A stretch of DNA of 53,305 nt from Gammaproteobacteria bacterium (GTDB lineage: Bacteria; Pseudomonadota; Gammaproteobacteria; SZUA-152): assembly GCA_022627515.1 (NCBI GenBank), contig JAKEGK010000273.1, positions 1 to 53,305 of the forward strand. Direction: 5' to 3'. A model generated the notes under the pieces. The model made no database searches. It saw only the letters and a list, made by a program, of their open reading frames with translations, and was not told the DNA's origin. The translations under genes and the position numbers were made by a program. The stretch's first letter is position 1; the number at the start of each line of letters is the position of its first letter. Below are positions 48,466 through 53,305 of the stretch, piece by piece.

Positions 48466-49011
48466 ATGACGACTCGCTTCTATATTAAAGCAATTAAAGC
48501 ACTACTCGTCTTTTGCGTTACAAGCGCCGCATATGGGGAACAATTTGGTATCGGTGTACAACTGAATACGGGCAACGCGATCTACTTGCCAGTCAAAATT
48601 ACGGATACTCTACGTATTGAACCCTATTTTGATGCCACCGAACAGGACATCCAGCAAAGCGGCCTCACCAGCGGCGCCGAGTCTTACTTGTTTGGCGCAG
48701 GTATCTTTAAGGCGCAAAGGAAGAGCGACAATCTGACCCTTTACTATGGCGTACGGCTTGCCTATGTGCGGCAGGAATTTTACTTCTCATCTTCCACAAG
48801 CGTGGGCAGCGACGAGCAGGACGGTTACCAGATTGAACCGGCTCTTGGTTTTGAATATTTTATTCTCGACAGTGTCTCAGTAGGCGGTGAAGCCGGCTAT
48901 TTCTACCAGAAACTGGAAGGTACGTCGGTAGATAGCTCTGGAACATATGACATGGAAAGGAAATTTACCGGCACGAATACCAACTTTTTGTTGCGCTATT
49001 ATTTTTATTAA
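48466..49011 (+). CDS. Putative outer-membrane beta-barrel protein
   Basis: A 181-residue exported protein of unknown function. A signal peptide (AIKALLVFCVTSAAYG) is followed by alternating aromatic/polar strands (LYYGVRLAYVRQEFYFSSS, YQIEPALGFEYFILDSVSVG, GGEAGYFYQKLEG) and the chain ends in a strand with terminal Tyr (NFLLRYYFY), the usual barrel-assembly signal. It resembles small OmpA/Opa-like eight-strand barrels. The ATG at 48466 has AAGGG upstream. It is followed by a 1.4-kb gene-poor stretch with RNA-like structures. Confidence 0.75.
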   Translation: MTTRFYIKAIKALLVFCVTSAAYGEQFGIGVQLNTGNAIYLPVKITDTLRIEPYFDATEQDIQQSGLTSGAESYLFGAGIFKAQRKSDNLTLYYGVRLAYVRQEFYFSSSTSVGSDEQDGYQIEPALGFEYFILDSVSVGGEAGYFYQKLEGTSVDSSGTYDMERKFTGTNTNFLLRYYFY

Positions 49012-49216
49012 TTCGGCTTTTCTTTGATTCAACCCGGCAGACTAAATAATAAATCGCGTCACAGGAGGCAAGTTTTCACTCAATTCATCGTGCTGGTATG
49101 GATTAAATTCCCCGCGCTCTGCCCGGCGGTACTGACAATCAGACAAGCATGATCCAACCGGACGCACGAATACTCTGTAAATGCAGACCAAGAGGATATC
49201 GATAAGGCATTTAGAT

Positions 49217-49673
49217 TTTTTACCTCACTGATGTTTTCGCGGCCAACGCACTGGCCGGTCAAACGCTTGGTGTTGACGACAACGGCTCCGGTGTTTTTCA
49301 AAAAAGCCCCTTGAGCGCGGACAAGGGATTAATCCTGTATATCAGTAACAGCAGTTGTGTTGGCAGTTACTGCATCGCCACCCATGAGCTTGTGATTGCC
49401 ACCGGAGAAATCAATGGCAAGGAACCCGCTAAACTCATACACTTTCGCCAAAGCAAAATTCGTGTGGACTGCGGTCCGCAACAATCGCTGATACTGATTC
49501 AGGAATAGCCGCAGGACATAATCTGGCTGTTACGTTGCCAATGCTGATTCACCCCGTCAAACTTACAAACACCCAATCATCGATAAGCAATCTACCGCTG
49601 GAAGCCGCCAAAGAATGGACGTATTTAGTCAATGATGACCAAAAGCCGGCGATCGATGGAAGACATCTGTGAT
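49217..49673 (+). pseudogene. Possible decayed secreted-protein gene
   Basis: A frame open from just after a stop at about 49213 to 49508 reads DVFAANALAGQTLGVDDNG and onward for about 95 codons. It resembles the end of a signal peptide plus mature sequence, but no start codon with a ribosome site is found. Coding-like sequence resumes in another frame (AAGHNLAVTLPMLIHPVKL, then EWTYLVNDDQKPAIDG) up to a stop near 49673. Two frames and no start suggest a degraded gene; I recognise no family. Confidence 0.3.
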
Positions 49674-49727
49674 TATCATTTAGGCAATTCATCGCTAAGC
49701 AGCTGTGTGCCCGGAGTTTATGTTTTT

Positions 49728-49825
49728 GTGGCACATCGAATGCAAAAAACACGATGTGGCCGAAAGTGCTTCTTTTGACCACCTCCTTCCTTATCAACGG
49801 GACACATGGTGTGTCCCGTTTTTTT
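49728..49825 (+). ncRNA. Candidate small RNA unit 1 (anti-Shine-Dalgarno motif plus terminator)
   Basis: A 7-bp hairpin (CACATCG 49732-49738 / CGATGTG 49752-49758) is followed by an unpaired pyrimidine-rich linker containing CACCTCCTT (49780-49788), identical to the anti-Shine-Dalgarno end of 16S rRNA. It closes with a perfect 9-bp terminator stem (49797-49805 / 49811-49819) and T7. No clear promoter is visible, so the 5' end is a guess. Confidence 0.4.
49797..49825 (+). terminator. Intrinsic terminator, unit 1
   Basis: ACGGGACAC / GTGTCCCGT, 5-base loop, followed by a run of seven T. No plus-strand protein gene immediately precedes it. Confidence 0.88.
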
Positions 49826-50033
49826 AATAGATTCATAAATATAAGAAGCCTGCCGGCATGACGATGGCACAGCATTAATATACCGCCTTGATCTTTTCTA
49901 CCTCCCATCCAAGGAAAGTTATAAACCGAATTCAGCAATTGGCCGTGCTTGTTTACATAGCGAACAAACCATCGTGTTACCCACTGACTTGGAAACTATA
50001 AACATTTTGTAATGGCACAAATAGTGCATTAAA

Positions 50034-50113
50034 GATTTTGTGACCAACCTATCACCCCCCCGATATTGGTCACACCTCCCCTTCAAAGGGGTGCGATAAG
50101 CACCCCTTTTTTT
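50034..50113 (+). ncRNA. Candidate small RNA unit 2 (two hairpins with C-rich loops)
   Basis: A perfect 9-bp stem TGTGACCAA / TTGGTCACA (50039-50047 and 50066-50074) with a C7-containing loop is followed by CACCTCCCCTTC and then a strong terminator. A possible promoter, TTGTAA, 17 bases, TAAAGA, ends at about 50035 and would start the RNA at the first hairpin. The predicted length is about 75-80 nt. Confidence 0.45.
50085..50113 (+). terminator. Intrinsic terminator, unit 2
   Basis: AAAGGGGTGC / GCACCCCTTT, 5-base loop, followed by T7 in total. The 5' arm could pair instead with the preceding CCCCTT, so two exclusive folds are possible. Confidence 0.9.
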
Positions 50114-50169
50114 ATTACTCCGGCGGCTAATTAATCCAGTCTGGCCGTAGCGATTCCCCGATTCGTGAT

Positions 50170-50319
50170 TGCGTTCACAGCAGCAGTGGCGATTTTGATT
50201 GATACTTTTATCGGGTTCGCAGCGAAATCTCTGACTGTCTCTCCCCAGGCTATCCTAATGCTGTGAACCGGTTATTGAAGCCGCATCTTCCCCCCTACCC
50301 AACGATGCGGCTTTTTTTT
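50170..50319 (+). ncRNA. Candidate small RNA unit 3 (long-range stem plus terminator)
   Basis: A perfect 10-bp pairing GTTCACAGCA (50173-50182) / TGCTGTGAAC (50259-50268) encloses about 76 bases containing CTCTCCCC. The terminator that follows has a loop with CCCCCC. No clear promoter is seen; it could alternatively be a leader segment of the roxA mRNA that attenuates transcription. Confidence 0.35.
50278..50319 (+). terminator. Intrinsic terminator, unit 3
   Basis: AAGCCGCATC / GATGCGGCTT with a 16-base C-rich loop, followed by eight T. It lies 117 bases before the roxA start. Confidence 0.9.
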
Positions 50320-50435
50320 GCCCGCTATTTTCCAATCCACGCTTTTCTTTCATTCATGCAGTGACGCTTTGCATAAACTCAGGTAAGTTAGCAGCAACAG
50401 GAAATGATTACTTAAAAAATCTTCAGGAAAAACCA

Positions 50436-51623
50436 GTGCCAGATCTTGATAAATACTCCGTATTGGGTGAACTCAGCGCGGCAGAATTCCTCGCCGGATA
50501 TTGGCAAAAAAAACCCTTGCTCGTTCGCCAGGCCATTCCCGGTTACAGCACGCCTGTATCACCCGATGAGCTGGCCGGACTGGCCTGCATGGACGATGTG
50601 GAATCCCGTATCGTGCTGGAAAAGGATGGTGCTTCGCCCTGGCAATTGCAACACGGCCCGTTCGATGAAGACGCATTCGGCGACCTCCCGTCAACTCACT
50701 GGACTCTGCTGGTTCAGGAGTGCAACAAACACGTGCCGCAATTGGCGCTGCTGCTGGATCAATTCAACTTTATTCCCAACTGGCGGGTGGATGATGTCAT
50801 GGTAAGTTATGCCGCGCCGCAGGGTTCGGTGGGCCCGCATGTCGATCAGTATGATGTATTCCTGTTGCAAGGCCTGGGAAAACGCCGCTGGCAAATCAAC
50901 ACCGGCAAAAACGCGCATTTGAATTTCCTGCCAGGCGCCGGATTGCGTATTCTGAAACAGTTTGAAAGCGAACAGGAGTGGATTCTGGAACCGGGTGACA
51001 TGCTGTATTTGCCGCCCGGGGTCGCGCATTACGGCGTGGCGCTCGATGACTGCATGACACTCTCCGTCGGTTTTCGCGCGCCCGGTCACGATGAACTGCT
51101 GACTCATTTTGGCGAAGATCAGTTTGCCGGTATCAGTGATCCGTTTCTGATTCCGCGTTATGAAGATCCCAGATTGATATTGACGGAAAACTGCGGCGAA
51201 ATTTCCGATGATGCGCTGAGGAACATCGTTACTATATTGCAGTCCTATACGGGTAACATTGAAAATGTCAAACGCTGGTTTGGCCGGTACATTACCGAGC
51301 CAAAAGCTGATAGCGATTTTGAACCACAGGCAATTGCCGCTAACGCCACTCAACTGCGCAATATGATATCCGCCCAGGAATACATATGCCGTTCGGAATA
51401 CGTCCGGTTTTCCTATATACAAAACGCGGATCAATCCGTTTATCTTTATGTGAACGGCAACGAATACCTGTTGCGAAACAGCGAACAATCATTTGCTAAA
51501 ACGATTTGCAGCCAGCGGCGTATTGATGCGGCGCTTATGTCAGCATTTCTTGACAATACCGCTTCGCGCCAACTGGTGCTCGATTTTTTTAACAACGGCT
51601 ATTTATATTTTGAGGAAGAATGA
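50436..51623 (+). CDS. roxA: Ribosomal oxygenase RoxA/YcfD-type (cupin, 2-oxoglutarate/Fe(II) hydroxylase)
   Basis: A 395-residue JmjC-type oxygenase; the E. coli homologue (373 residues) hydroxylates an arginine of ribosomal protein L16. The iron ligands are His135 and Asp137 (GPHVDQYDVFLLQ) and His198 (PPGVAHYGVAL), matching His125/Asp127/His187 of YcfD. The start is GTG at 50436, supported by AGGA seven bases upstream. The GTG at 50361 extends the frame without a ribosome site. Its stop overlaps the next gene in an ATGA. Proximity to purB and the rluE/mnmA ribosome- and tRNA-modification genes fits. Confidence 0.92.
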   Translation: MPDLDKYSVLGELSAAEFLAGYWQKKPLLVRQAIPGYSTPVSPDELAGLACMDDVESRIVLEKDGASPWQLQHGPFDEDAFGDLPSTHWTLLVQECNKHVPQLALLLDQFNFIPNWRVDDVMVSYAAPQGSVGPHVDQYDVFLLQGLGKRRWQINTGKNAHLNFLPGAGLRILKQFESEQEWILEPGDMLYLPPGVAHYGVALDDCMTLSVGFRAPGHDELLTHFGEDQFAGISDPFLIPRYEDPRLILTENCGEISDDALRNIVTILQSYTGNIENVKRWFGRYITEPKADSDFEPQAIAANATQLRNMISAQEYICRSEYVRFSYIQNADQSVYLYVNGNEYLLRNSEQSFAKTICSQRRIDAALMSAFLDNTASRQLVLDFFNNGYLYFEEE

Positions 51624-52060
51624 CTATTCAGTTTCAGGTTAAACAGACTTCCTGGGAAGAAAGCAAAAGGGAATTGATCCGGATACGCACCGTGGTCTTT
51701 ATCAATGAGCAATTGGTGCCGCCGGAACTGGAATGGGATGGCTATGATCAAAATTGCTGGCAGGTGATCGCGCGAACCACAGATGGCGAATCCATCGGGA
51801 CCGGGCGGATGCTTTACGATGGCCATATTGGCCGCATGGCGGTTTTGCCGCAATACCGCAAAACCGGCGTCGGCAGCGCGCTGCTCAGTGAGTTAATAAA
51901 CATCGCCAGACTCCAGGGAATCAACGAAGTTTTTTTGCATGCGCAAATCCGAGCGGTAGTGTTTTATCAAAAAGCCGGATTTGTTATCACCAGTGATGAA
52001 TTTATGGATGCCGGTATACCGCACGTTGCCATGCGGTTGATACTCGCTAAAACAGTGTGA
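51620..52060 (+). CDS. GNAT family N-acetyltransferase
   Basis: A 146-residue acetyltransferase of the small YjcF/ElaA-like type. The acetyl-CoA-binding motif A is GRMAVLPQYRKTGVGSALL (residues 74-92), preceded by FINEQLVPPELEWDGYD, which is typical of this subgroup. The motif B segment LHAQIRAVVFYQKAGF follows. It is translationally coupled to roxA by a 4-base overlap. The acceptor substrate is unknown. Confidence 0.92.
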   Translation: MTIQFQVKQTSWEESKRELIRIRTVVFINEQLVPPELEWDGYDQNCWQVIARTTDGESIGTGRMLYDGHIGRMAVLPQYRKTGVGSALLSELINIARLQGINEVFLHAQIRAVVFYQKAGFVITSDEFMDAGIPHVAMRLILAKTV

Positions 52061-52156
52061 TTCAATCCATAGCGTCAGTTAAAAAATTGGGATTGCCATT
52101 CCGGATGCGTTACACTTTACTTGTTACTCAGGTTAATTGATTTAAACAGGCACACC

Positions 52157-52669
52157 ATGATGGATTTCAGCGAGTACTCACTGGGCGAAAACGACAAAGT
52201 CATTCACCTTGAAACCATGGATGACAACCGCGCCGCTGTCATTGCCATTGCGCAACAAACCCGGCGCACACTAGCGATCCAGTCTTATGATCTTGATCCG
52301 ATTATATTCGATAACGCGGATTTTATCGAAGCGGTCCGGCAAATCGCCGTTAACAGCACCCGCGCCGATATAAAAATTCTTATCGAAGATTCGCGCAAGA
52401 TCGTCAGCTACGGGCACCGGATCATCGAACTTTCACGCCAGCTCAGCAGCTTCATGCAAATCCGCAAAATCAACACCGACCTTAAAACCCTGCCGGAAGC
52501 GTTCTTGATCGGCGACGAAACTGCGCTGATTTACCGCCGGCAGACTCAACGCTATGAAGGATTTGCCAATTTCAATGACCGGGGCCGATGCCGGTTATTG
52601 CTGGCGAATTTCAAGGACAGCTGGGAAAAAGCCGCTCAAGATCCGGAACTGCGCCGGCTGCATATCTAG
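52157..52669 (+). CDS. Conserved hypothetical protein (DUF7931-like)
   Basis: A 170-residue cytosolic protein that I associate, with moderate confidence, with the DUF7931 group found next to GNAT genes in gammaproteobacteria. It has a mixed alpha/beta pattern (AAVIAIAQQTRRTLAIQSYD, then RADIKILIEDSRKIV) reminiscent of a phospholipase D-like half-domain but without the HKD motif. The C-terminus contains YEGFANFNDRGRCRLLLANF. The ATG at 52157 has CAGG upstream; an earlier TTG is unsupported. Function is unknown. Confidence 0.72.
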   Translation: MMDFSEYSLGENDKVIHLETMDDNRAAVIAIAQQTRRTLAIQSYDLDPIIFDNADFIEAVRQIAVNSTRADIKILIEDSRKIVSYGHRIIELSRQLSSFMQIRKINTDLKTLPEAFLIGDETALIYRRQTQRYEGFANFNDRGRCRLLLANFKDSWEKAAQDPELRRLHI

Positions 52670-52706
52670 CCGGATATCACACACCACAATCATCTATCTA
52701 TTTATT

Positions 52707-52982
52707 ATGCGTTACCTGCTGTTTTTTTTCTTCGTTATGGTTTCTTCTTTCGCATTCGCGTTGGGCAACCATCCCGAATCATCGTTGTGTTCACCGGAAA
52801 AACCGTACCAGGCGATTTGCACGCACAGTCTGCATAGCCTGGAAGGCTGGTACGGGCAATGTTATGCCACGCAGGAGGAAGCGCAGCAGGAGGCCGACAA
52901 GCACGCGGCGCAAGAACATCAGGGAAATTCGCGCTGGACAGGAATCAAAAAAGCGAAATTTAACAACGGCGCTGGTTACTAG
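52707..52982 (+). CDS. Small secreted cysteine-containing protein
   Basis: A 91-residue protein with a clear signal peptide ([16 protein letters not shown], cleavage near residue 18). The mature 73 residues have three cysteines ([21 protein letters not shown]) and a Glu/Gln/Ala-rich helix ([19 protein letters not shown]). I do not recognise a family. It ends in a TAG that overlaps the TAG of the convergent exporter gene by three bases in CTAG, leaving no space for a terminator. Confidence 0.65.
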   Translation: MRYLLFFFFVMVSSFAFALGNHPESSLCSPEKPYQAICTHSLHSLEGWYGQCYATQEEAQQEADKHAAQEHQGNSRWTGIKKAKFNNGAGY

Positions 52983-53305
52983 CTTACTTTCTCCAGACTT
53001 TTTTGCTGCTCTTTCTGCTGCAGGATCCACATCTGCGCGTAAACACCCTTGCTTTCCAACAGGCGCGCATGCGTTCCCTGCTCGACGATCCGTCCGCGGT
53101 CCATAACCATAATTTCATCCGCATCAACAATGGTAGATAAGCGGTGCGCAATGACCAAGGTCGTGTGGTTTTTTGCCGTCGCCTTAAGATCTTGAAGAAT
53201 GGCGCGTTCGCTCTTGGTATCCAGCGCGGAGGTGGCTTCATCAAAAATCAGAATTTTCGGATTTTTCAAAATCGTCCTAGCAATCGCAACGCGCTGCTTT
53301 TCACC
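52979..53305 (-). CDS. ABC exporter ATP-binding domain, Atm1/MsbA-like (5' part outside window)
   Basis: The last 108 codons of an ABC protein whose start lies beyond the right edge. The visible part begins within the signature region ([13 protein letters not shown]), then Walker B ([13 protein letters not shown]), the H-loop ([10 protein letters not shown]) and a C-terminal tail rich in Lys/Gln. The [13 protein letters not shown] wording is typical of Atm1-type half transporters that export glutathione-linked compounds; MsbA-like lipid exporters are an alternative. The membrane domain is not visible. Confidence 0.88.
   Translation of the reverse strand, partial: GEKQRVAIARTILKNPKILIFDEATSALDTKSERAILQDLKATAKNHTTLVIAHRLSTIVDADEIMVMDRGRIVEQGTHARLLESKGVYAQMWILQQKEQQKSLEKVS

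Larger units (their letters stand above)
49012..50435. other. 1.4-kb gene-poor stretch with three plus-strand terminators
   Basis: The longest stretch without a convincing gene. The left part (49217-49670) carries scraps of coding-like sequence in shifting plus-strand frames. The right part (49700-50320) has three plus-strand intrinsic terminators, each with upstream hairpins and C-rich linkers. The minus-strand frame at 49549-49938 crosses one terminator and lacks a ribosome site. Confidence 0.6.

Noticed and set aside
49549-49938. Minus-strand 129-codon frame
   Set aside because: It crosses a perfect plus-strand terminator hairpin and lacks a ribosome site; judged accidental.

Overview
The window reads as a chromosomal segment of a free-living, polar-flagellate-type gammaproteobacterium of middling GC. 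Four gene blocks support this: tig-clpP-clpX-lon-hupB-tRNA-ppiD, the flhF-fleN-fliA-cheY-cheA-cheB-motC-cheW order, rluE-mnmA-hflD next to purB and a RoxA-type ribosomal oxygenase, and cysS-ppiB-lpxH. I cannot assign a genus. Nearly all genes are intact, densely packed and housekeeping. I see no phage, insertion sequence, integrase or CRISPR array.

Layout. 1-3 kb: a peptide-type ABC importer (permease cut by the window edge, plus binding lipoprotein), divergent from fabI. 4-6.1 kb: a two-gene nucleotidyltransferase/ribbon-helix-helix module with its own palindromic promoter, then a dicarboxylate/amino-acid symporter. Both sit between fabI and ppiD. 6.4-15.6 kb: protein quality control on the minus strand (trigger factor, ClpP, ClpX, Lon, HU, PpiD) with tRNA-Val and tRNA-Asp embedded. 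15.8-18.6 kb: tRNA-Leu, glnS and a Pro-Arg-His-Lys tRNA cluster. 18.9-23.5 kb: folD, cysS, two cyclophilins and lpxH. 23.7-28 kb: a lipoprotein/DUF455 pair and a complete AmmeMemoRadiSam trio (radical SAM, MEMO, AMMECR1). 28-39.8 kb: the chemotaxis/flagellar regulatory block on the minus strand, headed by a near-consensus sigma-54 promoter before fliM. 40-48.2 kb: a di-haem peroxidase, rluE, mnmA, hflD, acnB and purB. 48.4-53.3 kb: an outer-membrane barrel protein, a 1.4-kb non-coding stretch, a roxA-GNAT-DUF7931-like series, a small secreted protein, and the end of an Atm1/MsbA-type exporter.

Most interesting points. (1) The gene-poor stretch at 49.0-50.4 kb carries three successive plus-strand intrinsic terminators. 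Each closes a structured segment with C-rich, anti-Shine-Dalgarno-like single strands, so it may be a tandem small-RNA locus. (2) The nucleotidyltransferase/RHH module has a sigma-70 promoter overlapping a perfect 10+10 bp palindrome and placed so that the mRNA would be leaderless. (3) The flagellar block lacks cheZ, motD and fliO-flhA exactly where related clusters carry them. The CheA linker contains two peptides closely matching the CheY-binding N-terminus of FliM. (4) Smaller items are a 14-bp tandem repeat just before purB, two copies of a MITE-like palindromic element, and a tRNA-Leu 5' fragment beside an intact tRNA-Leu with an acceptor mismatch.
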